NCBI GenBank assembly: GCA_028292265.1
Contig: JAQGMR010000014.1
Coordinates: forward strand, 1-44,679
From: Herminiimonas sp.
GTDB taxonomy: Bacteria > Pseudomonadota > Gammaproteobacteria > Burkholderiales > Burkholderiaceae_D
Direction: 5' to 3'
Length of the DNA: 44,679 bases
Within the stretch, counting starts at the first letter, position 1. Every line of letters starts with the position of its first letter. The position numbers and the translations under genes are program-made. Positions 34,737 through 43,540 of the stretch are shown here, piece after piece. The notes under the pieces were generated by a model. The model searched no databases. It worked only from the letters and a program-made list of their open reading frames with translations, and was not told the DNA's origin.

Positions 34737-36608
34737 ATGAAATTGACTATTATTGCTGCTCTTGTCATGGGCTTGTCCGTTGCCGGCTGTGGCGGCGGAG
34801 ACGACAACAACTCTGGTTCAACAACCGCAGCGACCCCTGCTGCGACGGGATCAAGTGGAACAAGCGGAACAAGCGGTACGACTGGCTCAGCCGGAACCGG
34901 TGACGCTGCAAGCGCTGCACCAGTCTCCAGCGGTGGGGCACAGTTCCTAAGTCAAACCGCGCAATCGGGTCAGGCGCAAGCGCAGGAATCGACGACCGCT
35001 GCTCAAAAATCGAGCAATCCAGAAGTGCAGGCACTGGCTCAGCAGACCACCAATGAGATCAACATCATCAACCAGCAGGTCACACAAATTTCGCAGACCA
35101 GTAACGTCACGATCAACAACAATGTAACCACCCAACAGCAAACGCAGATCAACAATCTCAACACGCTCACGGGTACGGAACTGGACCGCACTTACGTATC
35201 GGATCTCGTCACAAGCTGGAAGGCTTTGCTGGCCTCTACGCTAACCCAGGTGCGTCAAGGAACCGATGTCACCGTCAGACAGGTGGCAAGTTCCAATGTC
35301 TTGCTGATCGAGCAGCGGCTCACCATTGCACAGGAACTGCTAGCCACATTGCAGCCGACCGCGTATCTGGTCGACGCATACCAGGATGGCTTGCTTGAAA
35401 TCCAATTAGGCCAGGTGGCATTGCAAAAGGCGACCAATGCGCAGGTCAAACAATTTGCCCAACACATGATTGATGAGCACACCCAGCTCAACACGAACAT
35501 TACAACGCTGGCGACCCGGAAAGGCGTGACCTTGCCTACCACCTTGTCGGCAGATCAGCAGGAGATGCTGACCCTGGTCTCGAGCTTCACCGCCGAAGAC
35601 TTTGACAAAGCCTATATGGACCGCAATGTCCTGATTCATACGGAGGACGTGACGAAGACCACGACAGTGGCGCAACGCAGCACGGACGTCGATGTCAAGG
35701 CCCTGGCTGCACAGTCGCTTCCACGCCTGCAAGAACATCTCCAGACCGCGCAAAGCATCGCGACCAGCCTGCGCGGCACACAGCTGTATCAGTTGTGCCA
35801 GACTTTGGTGAGCGAAACCCAGGTTGCCCAGTTGGTCCAGGCGCGTAGCAGCAACGCTCAGGTGAAAGCGCGCGCACAGCAAACCATCACTGAGAATCAG
35901 ACAAGCTTTGCGCAATTGGTTGTGCTTCTGCAGCAGCGCAGTCAGCCAATTCCGGTGACCCCTCCACCCGAGCAAGTCCCAGCCGTGCTGCAGTTTGCGC
36001 GGGCGACCAGCGCGGAAGCCGATGCACAAGCTCTAACGCTCCTTACCGCGCAAAATACGCAGAGCGTGCAGGTGGTTCAGTCGGCTCAGGCGTCGACAGA
36101 GGCCGGCGTCAGCGCCTTCGCCACTACCCGAGCTACCGTGCTGCAGACCCGGACCGCTGCATTGGGGCAGCTAACCGCGGGAGGTACTGCTGGTTCGACC
36201 ACGACGACGACTACACCGGCTAGCGGGACGACCCCCGCTACAACGCCCGCAGGGACTACCGGTACTGGCACCACGGGTACCGGCACTTCGGGTACCGGCA
36301 CTACAGGTACCGGCACTACTGATACTGGCACTGCAGGTACCGGCACTACAGGTGCTGGCACTGCTGGTACCGGTACGACGGGTGCAACTGGTACGACGGG
36401 TTCCACGACCGGTACGACAACGGGTACAACCGGTGCGACGGGTACAACGGCTACTGATACGACGTCAACCGGTGCAACAGGTGCTGGCACCCCAACCGGG
36501 ACCACCGCGACCGGCACCGGCACGGCTGGGACCGGTACGACCACTGGAACAGGGGCAACCACTGGAACAGCTGGTACGACCGCGGGAACGGGGAATCTGT
36601 CAGTGTAA
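34737..36608 (+). CDS. Outer-membrane lipoprotein with three DUF4142-like domains and a Thr/Gly tail
   Basis: 623 residues from the ATG at 34737 (an ATG 12 bases earlier would spoil the signal peptide). Lipobox SVAGC with C18 and Gly at +2 predicts outer-membrane sorting. After a Ser/Thr/Gly linker come three four-helix DUF4142-like (ferritin-like) units: about 69-203, 210-345 and 348-479. The middle one is the most canonical (EIQLGQVALQKATNAQVKQFAQ, FAQHMIDEHTQL). The third is most diverged. Residues 480-623 are a low-complexity tail of TGTTGTG / TGATGTT repeats. DUF4142 proteins usually carry one unit. Function unknown; envelope stress or surface display is a guess. Confidence 0.88.
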   Translation: MKLTIIAALVMGLSVAGCGGGDDNNSGSTTAATPAATGSSGTSGTSGTTGSAGTGDAASAAPVSSGGAQFLSQTAQSGQAQAQESTTAAQKSSNPEVQALAQQTTNEINIINQQVTQISQTSNVTINNNVTTQQQTQINNLNTLTGTELDRTYVSDLVTSWKALLASTLTQVRQGTDVTVRQVASSNVLLIEQRLTIAQELLATLQPTAYLVDAYQDGLLEIQLGQVALQKATNAQVKQFAQHMIDEHTQLNTNITTLATRKGVTLPTTLSADQQEMLTLVSSFTAEDFDKAYMDRNVLIHTEDVTKTTTVAQRSTDVDVKALAAQSLPRLQEHLQTAQSIATSLRGTQLYQLCQTLVSETQVAQLVQARSSNAQVKARAQQTITENQTSFAQLVVLLQQRSQPIPVTPPPEQVPAVLQFARATSAEADAQALTLLTAQNTQSVQVVQSAQASTEAGVSAFATTRATVLQTRTAALGQLTAGGTAGSTTTTTTPASGTTPATTPAGTTGTGTTGTGTSGTGTTGTGTTDTGTAGTGTTGAGTAGTGTTGATGTTGSTTGTTTGTTGATGTTATDTTSTGATGAGTPTGTTATGTGTAGTGTTTGTGATTGTAGTTAGTGNLSV

Positions 36609-37029
36609 AACGCTGACTAGCCGTTCTTCGGGTGAAGCAGTCCATTGCGGCCGGCTTTACCCACTTTCGACCGCTGTGCTCTCGTTGCTGGGTGCAGCAG
36701 CCGAGTGGCATGTCGTCGGGCCACCCCAGGCCTAACGACCTGCCACTATTCTTTTTTCTCGCTCGCTTTCGCGTGAGGTCGGACCGCCCGCGTCCAATCG
36801 CGGTGGTCCCCCATTGCCCAGTAACGCGATTGACACCCGTCACCGCTCAGCTTCCCAATTTCCGGACATCTCGCCGGCGGTGATATATTCCATGCAAGAC
36901 GGCTTTTGCGCTCCAGCGCGGTGCCCGTATTCCGGCTAGTCTCTAGCGGTTCCCGGCTACTTCCCTGAGCCGAAGGCATATTTATCCCAGCCGATGCGAT
37001 CCGGCGCAAACCAGTTCATGAGGGTGCAG
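36609..37029. other. Intergenic region before the PH-domain gene
   Basis: About 420 bp. TTGACA at 36830-36835 resembles a -35 box but lacks a matching -10 at normal spacing. No gene supported. Confidence 0.35.
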
Positions 37030-37551
37030 ATGACGACAGAAGACACCAAGGCTTGCCCGGTCTGCGGCGAGACGATCAAGGCAGCCGCCATCAAGTGCCG
37101 CTTCTGTAATACCGACCTGTCCGCGTTCCGCGCGAGCCAGGACGCCGAAGTGGAGAAGCCGCTCTTTACGGGCCACCCCGCCGTCGTCTATAGCGCATGG
37201 CAGTGGATCTTCGTGGTGCTTACGCTGGGCATAGCGTACTTGTACTACTGGGTGCAAAGCATCGGAACCCGTTACCAGATAAGTACCCAACGCATCAAGG
37301 TTGAGCGCGGCATACTTTCAAAACAGATGGACAGCGTAGAAGTCTTCACCATTGAGCATTTTGATCTGGTGAAGCCCCTGGGCATGCGGCTTGTGGGACA
37401 TTGCATCCTGCGGCTGCGTTCGTCCGACGTGACCTTCCCGGCTGTGTCACTTTACGGCATCAATGATCTAGAAAAGCTGGCGGATACGCTGCGCGAATGC
37501 TCGCTGCGCGAGAGAACCCGGCGCCGCATCACCTCAATCATCCAGCCATAG
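37030..37551 (+). CDS. Zinc-ribbon and bacterial PH-domain membrane protein
   Basis: 173 residues from the ATG at 37030, with GAGGG 6 bases upstream; earlier in-frame ATGs at 36994 and 37018 are less likely. A zinc ribbon uses C9-x2-C12 ... C23-x2-C26 (ACPVCGETIKAAAIKCRFC). A hydrophobic helix lies at 54-74, then a bPH2 (YdbS/YdbT-like) domain at 78-160 (TRYQISTQRIKVERGILSKQ, TIEHFDLVKPLG). Related proteins are membrane-anchored and of unclear role, sometimes stress-linked. Stands alone. Confidence 0.85.
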   Translation: MTTEDTKACPVCGETIKAAAIKCRFCNTDLSAFRASQDAEVEKPLFTGHPAVVYSAWQWIFVVLTLGIAYLYYWVQSIGTRYQISTQRIKVERGILSKQMDSVEVFTIEHFDLVKPLGMRLVGHCILRLRSSDVTFPAVSLYGINDLEKLADTLRECSLRERTRRRITSIIQP

Positions 37552-37624
37552 GGTAAAGCGGTCAGGCCCGGGTCGCGATGGCACAAGAACATGACCCAGG
37601 CGCTGGCGGCGCTACTGCATCGCT

Positions 37625-37840
37625 CTACCTTCGATCATCTCCACGGCGCTCATCGCGGTCATCTCCCCGCCGCAACTCCCGCTCGCCGCGCTCTCGGTCT
37701 CGATCGCGGTCGCTACGCGGCCCTTCTTGCCGGTATACCCCGCCGCCACTGTAGCCGCCCTCGCCCCTCGGCGTGTCGTACACCATGCATCCACCCAGGA
37801 AGGTAGTCGTCGCAATCGCAATTAGCGTGATGGCTTTCAT
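37625..37840 (-). CDS. Small lipoprotein with Arg/Asp-rich tail
   Basis: 71 residues from the ATG at 37840, with GAGGAG about 9 bases upstream; a longer frame to 37912 lacks a ribosome site. Signal peptide MKAITLIAIATTTFLGGC, lipobox LGGC with C18. After a Gly/Tyr-rich stretch (GEGGYSGGGVY) the last 30 residues are almost all Arg, Asp, Glu and Gly (SDRDRDRERGERELRRGDD...). The charged tail could bind nucleic acid, metal or peptidoglycan, but nothing specific is known. It is convergent with the PH-domain gene. Confidence 0.75.
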   Translation of the reverse strand: MKAITLIAIATTTFLGGCMVYDTPRGEGGYSGGGVYRQEGPRSDRDRDRERGERELRRGDDRDERRGDDRR

Positions 37841-37948
37841 TGTTGGTATCTCCTCGTTGGGACTCAACCGGTATTGACAGCGCGCCAACAGCAAAGGTTC
37901 TTTGGCGGCCAACAGGCTGTGCCGCAGCCGAAGCGGCGAGGTGAAAGG

Positions 37949-37971
37949 TTATCCACCGAAAGGGTGGATAA
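37949..37971. repeat. Inverted pair of DnaA-box-like 9-mers / hairpin
   Basis: TTATCCACC (37949-37957) and GGTGGATAA (37963-37971) are perfect inverted 9-mers around GAAAG. Each differs from the DnaA box TTATCCACA at the last base. No T-run follows, so it is not a typical terminator. Confidence 0.6.
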
Positions 37972-38352
37972 GACTGTTGATAACATTAGTGCGCTGCTCG
38001 CAAGTTCCTGACCAGTAAGACCTTTCCTACAGTGCATGTTGGGCGGGCGGGCCGGATTGTTGTCTTCTCGTTTGTTCCGGTGCCGGATTATTCCTACATA
38101 CTTTTTTGTGTATAACTTTTCGGATGTTCAGTGTAAAAACGCGCTGCCCGCGAGGACAGAAAGACAGACTTCCACCCTGGCCACTCGCAAAGCCGGTCAA
38201 GAACCGGATCAGACCACTGGACTTCTCTACCTTTTTCGGTAAAGAGAATCTAAACTATTACCTGTTATCAATTGATGAGCGGAAACGTCGCACTGTTTGA
38301 GTCGGTACTCCCGCCGTGGCGAGCATGGCAAGAACATACCAATTAAGCGGAA
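37972..38352. other. Intergenic region before the diguanylate cyclase
   Basis: About 380 bp without a supported gene; the short frames at 38036 and 38106 lack ribosome sites and protein-like composition. It must carry the promoter of the diguanylate cyclase. Confidence 0.4.
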
Positions 38353-39555
38353 ATGAACGATCACAATTCGAACGGGCGCTCCAGGTTTTTCGCAGCCATT
38401 GGGCTGTTCGTGCCTGCATCAGTACGCCAAAAAAGCATTTCGCTGTGGCGGTCCGAAAACCTGGTTATTGCGAACCTCCTTGTCCTCGCGGTCACTGCGA
38501 CGTTCGGCCTCTTTTATCACCTGCTCGCGGACGACGTCAGTGCGACACTCTGTTATGCCGGTGCCATTGGAAGCGTCAGCGTGCTTGTCTTTTTCAGGCT
38601 TGCCGGCAAACTGGCACTGGCCCGCGAGGCGCTCGTTCTATGCGTCTACGCATTGCTGGTCGCATTAAGTTTACGGTTAGGCGGCGTTTCGGCCCCGACC
38701 ATTCTTTGGCTGGTCGTCTGTCCCACCGTCAGCGTGCTGGTCGGCGGTGTGCGGCCCGGCTTGGTCTGGCTTGGAACGGTGCTCGTTACCGTTCTGGCGT
38801 TCTACACGGCGGAGTTCGCTGGATTCGGCTTCATGACGCCGATCGTCTCAAACATGCATATGCTTTATACGCTGTCCACGCTCGGGCTAATCGCCAGCGT
38901 GGCGCTGTTCCTCCTGCTCCTGGAAAAGACCAATGCCCACGCCGTCAACGCATTGAAGGAGGCCCTGGCAAGCAACCATGAACTCGCCATTCGGGATGAG
39001 CTTACCAAGGCGTTCAACCGCCGCCACATCCTCGAGCTGGTCGAAATTGAGCGGAACCGCGCGGAACGTCATGGGTCGCCGTTCTGCATCTGCCTGATGG
39101 ACCTCGACAACTTCAAGGGCATCAACGACACGCGCGGACATGCCGCAGGCGACGACATACTGCGCCACTTTGCCGCGACGGCACAACAGCAAAAGCGCGC
39201 TGCGGACCAGTTTGGACGCTACGGCGGAGAGGAATTTCTATTGCTCCTTCCGGAGACCACCATGCCATCGGCGCTTGCGGTCGCGGAGCGCATCCGGGAA
39301 TGCGCTTCGCGGGCCGGCGCCAAGGCAGGCAGTGAACGCGTGACAGTATCGATCGGCGCGGCCGAACATGCGCCTGGAGAAACCATCGTCCAATTGATCT
39401 CGCGCGCCGACGCCGCACTTTACGAAGCCAAGCGGCTGGGCAAAAATCGGGTGCGGACCGCCCCTACTTTCGAGGACTCCCAGCTGGTTGGATTCCAGTT
39501 CAACCACGCCGCGGGTGACGCCCCTGCCGACTCCCGAATCTCAACGCCATCATGA
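38353..39555 (+). CDS. Membrane-bound diguanylate cyclase (GGDEF)
   Basis: 400 residues. Six or so membrane helices occupy residues 35-195 (a MASE-like sensor without obvious ligand motif). A short linker helix leads to a GGDEF domain at 215-375: DELTKAFNRRHI, MDLDNFKGINDTRGH and the active site G291-G-E-E-F295. The inhibitory site RAAD lies exactly five residues before GGEEF, so product feedback inhibition is expected. It would make c-di-GMP at the inner membrane. Single gene, convergent with the MgtC-like gene. Confidence 0.92.
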   Translation: MNDHNSNGRSRFFAAIGLFVPASVRQKSISLWRSENLVIANLLVLAVTATFGLFYHLLADDVSATLCYAGAIGSVSVLVFFRLAGKLALAREALVLCVYALLVALSLRLGGVSAPTILWLVVCPTVSVLVGGVRPGLVWLGTVLVTVLAFYTAEFAGFGFMTPIVSNMHMLYTLSTLGLIASVALFLLLLEKTNAHAVNALKEALASNHELAIRDELTKAFNRRHILELVEIERNRAERHGSPFCICLMDLDNFKGINDTRGHAAGDDILRHFAATAQQQKRAADQFGRYGGEEFLLLLPETTMPSALAVAERIRECASRAGAKAGSERVTVSIGAAEHAPGETIVQLISRADAALYEAKRLGKNRVRTAPTFEDSQLVGFQFNHAAGDAPADSRISTPS

Positions 39556-39653
39556 GCTTTCAAGATCGGTCAGCGATGTAGCGGTTCGTATCGCCGCGGA
39601 GCTTTACAGTTGCAAGCTTTCCTGATGCCTTAACATGAACAGGGACTCGCCCG

Positions 39654-41057
39654 TCAAGGCAGGATTCCCGGGAAGCGGGCGATCAGCAAGGCGGTCAAGT
39701 GGCTTCCGAAGAACATGCCAACCACGCCAATCAAGGAGATGGCGCCCATCGCCACGGAGAGTCGCAGCGTCAAGCTTCGGTTGCCCGCCCGCAGGACAAA
39801 CGGCAAGTTGATCAGCACGCTTGTAACCGATGCCACCACGGCGCCGGACGTGGCCAGGTCCAGTGAAATTGACCCGCCCGTAAAAAGGCTTGCGGCGGCG
39901 GCTACGGCGCTCGCACTGGACACCATGCCGCCAACCACGCACACCGCGTAAAAGCCAAGGTCGCCAAACACCTTTTGCATCAGGACACCAGCAACGTGCA
40001 GGATGAGGAAAATCACGCCGTATTTCAACGCGGCCCACAAGGAAAACGGCAACGCGAGTCCCACCTCGGTCGGCTTCGCCTCCTCAACTGCCTGTATCGC
40101 CTTGAAGCTGGATGCAGCCCAGGCACCGGTGGTGATAAGCATGAGTCCAAACGGGATTGCTGCGTACACCGCAGCGGGTGGCGCAAGCAGGAGCAGCAAA
40201 ACGGCATTGCGGCTGATCATTGCCATGGTCGCCAACAAGATGCCGCGATACGTGGCAGCGACCACGCCGTCGTGGTGTCGCTTCCGGACCCGGGCTGCCA
40301 GTTCATTGACCGTGACGCTGGAATTGACCAGGCCGCCGAGGAAGCCGGCGATGGCAAGGCCGCGCGAGCCGTAGATCTTCCAGAGCACGTAGTTCACGAA
40401 GCCGATGCCGGCGATCAGGATGACAGTGCCCCATGCGGCGCGCGGTTCGATCAGTTGCCAGGGGCCGATTGCGCCGACCGGCAACGCGGGGTAAATCACG
40501 ATTGCCAGAATCGCCAGCAAAAGGGCCGAGCGCAACTCGCCTTCCGTCAAGCCAATGCTGAATCCGGAGAGCCGGTCCTTCCATGCCAGCAGCGCCGTCA
40601 CGCTGACCATGATTGCGGCAGGGGTCAGGGTATGACCTTTGCCACACAGGATGCCGACCATGCACGTAATGAGCATCGCTGCTGAAGTCGTCAGTTCGGT
40701 GCCTTCGTGAGCACGCAAGTTTTGCAGGTTGAGAAAGACCACCAGCATGCCGGCCATAATGAGCGACAGGTAGGCATAGCCGTCCCCGAGACAGGCGCCT
40801 AGCGCGCCAAGCAGCGATACAAAACCGAAAGTGCGCAAGCCGGCTTCCTTGCCGCGCCGTTCGCGCTCCATGCCGATCAACAGGCCGAGTGCGAGGGCGA
40901 GCGCAAGGCGGGTGAGGATCTCCAGATAAGGCCATGCGGCGACGGGCAGTTCGACGCCGGTGTCGGCAGCGTTCAACACGACGGGTAGTGCATGCAAGGC
41001 ATGGGTCATCGATTTTGATACATGGAGGGATTGCCGCTCATTGAGCCGAACCTCCAT
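39654..41057 (-). CDS. MgtC/SapB-DUF4010 family membrane protein
   Basis: 467 residues. The N-terminal MgtC/SapB-type domain (LGLLIGMERERRGKEAGLRTFG, then VSLLGALGACLG) is followed by a DUF4010 domain with many helices (GLAIAGFLGGLVNSSVTVNELA, VVGGMVSSASAVAAAASL). About 12-13 membrane helices in all. The family is an inner-membrane protein of unsettled function, possibly ion transport or Mg homeostasis related. The start may be 41057 or the in-frame ATG at 41009; neither has a strong ribosome site. Divergent from the sugar-dehydrogenase gene. Confidence 0.85.
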   Translation of the reverse strand: MEVRLNERQSLHVSKSMTHALHALPVVLNAADTGVELPVAAWPYLEILTRLALALALGLLIGMERERRGKEAGLRTFGFVSLLGALGACLGDGYAYLSLIMAGMLVVFLNLQNLRAHEGTELTTSAAMLITCMVGILCGKGHTLTPAAIMVSVTALLAWKDRLSGFSIGLTEGELRSALLLAILAIVIYPALPVGAIGPWQLIEPRAAWGTVILIAGIGFVNYVLWKIYGSRGLAIAGFLGGLVNSSVTVNELAARVRKRHHDGVVAATYRGILLATMAMISRNAVLLLLLAPPAAVYAAIPFGLMLITTGAWAASSFKAIQAVEEAKPTEVGLALPFSLWAALKYGVIFLILHVAGVLMQKVFGDLGFYAVCVVGGMVSSASAVAAAASLFTGGSISLDLATSGAVVASVTSVLINLPFVLRAGNRSLTLRLSVAMGAISLIGVVGMFFGSHLTALLIARFPGILP

Positions 41058-41231
41058 TCAACGCCATTTGCAATCGGCAAGGTTGATCAAAATTAATAGA
41101 AGCAGTTGCCGACAGCCGCGTGACCGCGCCACTTTTCGTGTGATGAACCGCGTTGCTATACAATCAATGTTGCAACAAAGACCGGCAGCCATGCCGGCGA
41201 AAAGACAACGTCATCCATCAAAGGGGAACAC

Positions 41232-42521
41232 ATGAAACTGCGCATTGCTCTGTCAATTGCGGGGCTGTTTGCCGTATCTGGCGAAGCGGCTCTCGCCCAG
41301 CAGGCGGCTCCACCACCAGCCGCTCCGTCCGCTTCGACACCTGCACCGGCCGCCGCAGCGCCGGCCGCGCCCCCCACGTGGATGCAGGGCATGTCACCCG
41401 ACGCCAAGTCGGCCTTGCACCCCATCGCGCCAATCATGACCGGTCGGCCCGCAAGTGAACTCCCGGTCGACAAGCTGAAAGTCCCGGCCGGCTTCAAGGT
41501 TGAAGTGTGGGCAGACGGCATTCCGGAAGCGCGCTCACTGGCGTTGGGCAGCAAGGGCACCGTCTTTGTCAGCAATCGGCTGCAAAGCAACGTGTACGCG
41601 GTGCTGGACCGTGGTGGCAAGCGTGAAGTCAAAACCATCTTGAAGGGCATGAAGGCGCCAAACGGGCTGGCCTTCGCCGATGGCACCTTGTACGTGGCGG
41701 AGCGCGAGCGCATCCTGGCCTATGCCGGCATTGAAGACAACCTGGACAATCCGCCGCAACCGCGTGTCGTGATCGACGGCTTGCCGGCGCAGCCAGGCCA
41801 CTTCTGGAAGGTTCTTGCAATGGGACCGGACGGCAAGCTCTACTTCAATATTGGCTCGCCGCAGAACATTACGATGCCTACCTACATGCAGGCGGCGATT
41901 CTGCGGGTCGATCCCAAAACTGGCGTCCTGGAGAACGTGGCACAAGGCGTTCGCAACAGCGTCGGCATGGCCTTCAACCCGAAGACCGGCAAGCTCTGGT
42001 TCACATCGAATGCACGCGACTGGTTGGGCAACGAAGGCCCGGAGGACGTGCTGGAAACAGTCACCAAGGTGGGCCAGCACTTCGGCTTCCCGTACTGCCA
42101 TCAGGGCAACATCCTTGATCCCGAGTACGGCAAGAATCGCAGTTGCTCCGAATTCACCCCACCAGCGATGCTGCTCGGGGCCCACGTTGCGCCGCTCGGC
42201 ATGCGCTTTTACACCGGCAACAGCTTCCCGGCGTCTTACCGCAACAGCATGTTCATCGCGATGCATGGTTCCTGGAACCGCGATCAGAAACAAGGCTACA
42301 GCGTGGTTCGCGTTAGCACCGACGCCAAGGGCAATCTGAAGAAGGAAAACTTCCTCGAAGGCTTCCTGACCGATGCGCGCGCCGATCCGCCGATGTGGGG
42401 TCGTCCAGTGGACGTGCTGGTCATGAAGGACGGTTCATTGCTGGTATCGGATGACTACAACGGTGTGCTCTACCGCGTCAGCCATACCGGTACGAAGGCA
42501 GCTACAAAGCCGGCAAAATAA
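41232..42521 (+). CDS. Periplasmic glucose/sorbosone dehydrogenase-like protein (PQQ type)
   Basis: 429 residues. Signal peptide (1-22, ending ALAQ), a Pro/Ala-rich linker at 24-48, then a six-bladed beta-propeller: KVPAGFKVEVWADG, APNGLAFADGTLYVAE, GVRNSVGMAFNPKTGKLWFT, HFGFPYCHQG, HVAPLGMRFYTG, IAMHGSWNR, LVSDDYNGVLYRV. These are typical of the GSDH/sorbosone dehydrogenase group, which uses PQQ and passes electrons to a cytochrome c. AGGGGA is 7 bases before the ATG. A cytochrome c gene follows 102 bp downstream. Sugar substrate unproven; no PQQ biosynthesis genes in the window. Confidence 0.9.
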   Translation: MKLRIALSIAGLFAVSGEAALAQQAAPPPAAPSASTPAPAAAAPAAPPTWMQGMSPDAKSALHPIAPIMTGRPASELPVDKLKVPAGFKVEVWADGIPEARSLALGSKGTVFVSNRLQSNVYAVLDRGGKREVKTILKGMKAPNGLAFADGTLYVAERERILAYAGIEDNLDNPPQPRVVIDGLPAQPGHFWKVLAMGPDGKLYFNIGSPQNITMPTYMQAAILRVDPKTGVLENVAQGVRNSVGMAFNPKTGKLWFTSNARDWLGNEGPEDVLETVTKVGQHFGFPYCHQGNILDPEYGKNRSCSEFTPPAMLLGAHVAPLGMRFYTGNSFPASYRNSMFIAMHGSWNRDQKQGYSVVRVSTDAKGNLKKENFLEGFLTDARADPPMWGRPVDVLVMKDGSLLVSDDYNGVLYRVSHTGTKAATKPAK

Positions 42522-42529
42522 AGCAGGAC

Positions 42530-42558
42530 GGTCGGAGCAGGCAGTGCCTGCTCCGACC
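42530..42558 (+). terminator. Strong hairpin between the dehydrogenase and cytochrome genes
   Basis: GGTCGGAGCAGGC and GCCTGCTCCGACC form a perfect 13-bp stem with a 3-base loop, 9 bases after the dehydrogenase stop. Only a short T-run (GATTT) follows, so it may be a partial terminator or a processing/stability hairpin setting the ratio of the two proteins. Confidence 0.6.
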
Positions 42559-42623
42559 CGTGATTTGCTGGCGGCCTTCATTTCCAGAACCTTTTCCAGC
42601 CAACATCGGACCAGCGCACGCCA

Positions 42624-43313
42624 ATGAAATCCACCTCGACAGGCAATCGCCTAACCCCCATAAGAATGATCACTTCCGGCGCCGCCGCTGCATTCGGCAC
42701 GGCCCTGTTCTTGTCAGTACCGCATGCCGCGCTGGCCCAGGATGTCGCCGTTCCGCAAAAGGCCCAGGTCTGTGTAAGCTGCCACGGCGCCAGCGGCAAT
42801 TCGGAATTGCCGAACATCCCAAACATAGCGCAGCAGCCAAAACAGTTCCTGGTATCGGCGCTCTATCAGTTCAGGGAAGGCAACCGGAAGAACGACATGA
42901 TGACTCCGGTCACGGCCGGCCTCAGCAATGCCGATCTGAACGAACTCGCCGCCTACTTCAGCAGCCAGAAACTGACGCCGCCAAAAGGCACACTGACCCC
43001 AGAGCAGCTTGCCGTCGGCGCCGAACTGACGCAGAAGAACAATTGCATAGCGTGTCACGCGAAGGACCTCGGCGGTCAGCAGCACATACCCCGCCTCGCG
43101 GGCCAGCGGCAGGAGTACGTCAAGGCGCAACTGACAGCCTTCCACAACAGCACGCGCTTCGACATGGATGGCGTCATGACGTCGGCCGCACAGGGCCTGA
43201 CCGAGAAGGACATCGACGCGCTTTCAAAATACGTTTCCGGCCTCGCACCGTCCGCGCAGCCTCCGAGCGCTGCGCCAGTCAAGCCTCCGGTGTCGCCGCC
43301 GGCAAAAAAGTAG
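42624..43313 (+). CDS. Dihaem cytochrome c (c4-like)
   Basis: 229 residues with a signal peptide ending ALAQ at about 39. Two haem sites: C50-V-S-C-H54 and C141-I-A-C-H145. Distal methionines are probably in MMTPVTAGLS and MDGVMTSAAQGL. Two c-type domains in tandem match cytochrome c4, a periplasmic electron carrier. A Pro/Lys-rich tail (SAAPVKPPVSPPAKK) follows. It lies downstream of the sugar dehydrogenase and is the likely electron acceptor. The ribosome site is weak. Confidence 0.9.
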   Translation: MKSTSTGNRLTPIRMITSGAAAAFGTALFLSVPHAALAQDVAVPQKAQVCVSCHGASGNSELPNIPNIAQQPKQFLVSALYQFREGNRKNDMMTPVTAGLSNADLNELAAYFSSQKLTPPKGTLTPEQLAVGAELTQKNNCIACHAKDLGGQQHIPRLAGQRQEYVKAQLTAFHNSTRFDMDGVMTSAAQGLTEKDIDALSKYVSGLAPSAQPPSAAPVKPPVSPPAKK

Positions 43314-43435
43314 ACGCGACGCGCTGACTCAAGGCGGCTGCGTGGTCCCGCGAAGACATCGACCTGTCATTCAGCGGCATCGCGTTGTGCGCGACCGGCG
43401 TGGCTACTGCAGCTGCGGCCTTCACTGTCAAGCAG

Positions 43436-43540
43436 CGGCCCGGCGTTGGGAGCCATCGGCCCTGCGCGGAGAAGCCGCGACCCTGCGTTGAGAAGCAGCG
43501 TCCCTGCGTTCAAAAGCAACGACCCTGCGTTGTCACGGAG
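43436..43540. repeat. 21-bp tandem repeat (5 units)
   Basis: Units begin at 43436, 43457, 43478, 43499 and 43520, all close to CGACCCTGCGTTGAGAAGCAG. The 21-bp period keeps the reading frame: the plus strand would encode a heptad RPCVEKQ repeated, the minus strand a LLLNAGS-like heptad. It overlaps the last eight bases of folE2, including its stop codon. No ribosome site supports a protein. Confidence 0.85.

Noticed and set aside
36086..36562. Minus-strand 158-residue frame of Val/Pro repeats
   Set aside because: It is the antisense shadow of the Thr/Gly repeat tail of the DUF4142 lipoprotein; no ribosome site.
37949..37971. Inverted repeat considered as a replication origin
   Set aside because: Only two imperfect boxes, no A/T-rich unwinding region and no dnaA, dnaN or parAB nearby.
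39975..40685. Plus-strand 236-residue frame
   Set aside because: Antisense to the MgtC/DUF4010 gene, rich in charged and His/Gln residues; a shadow frame.
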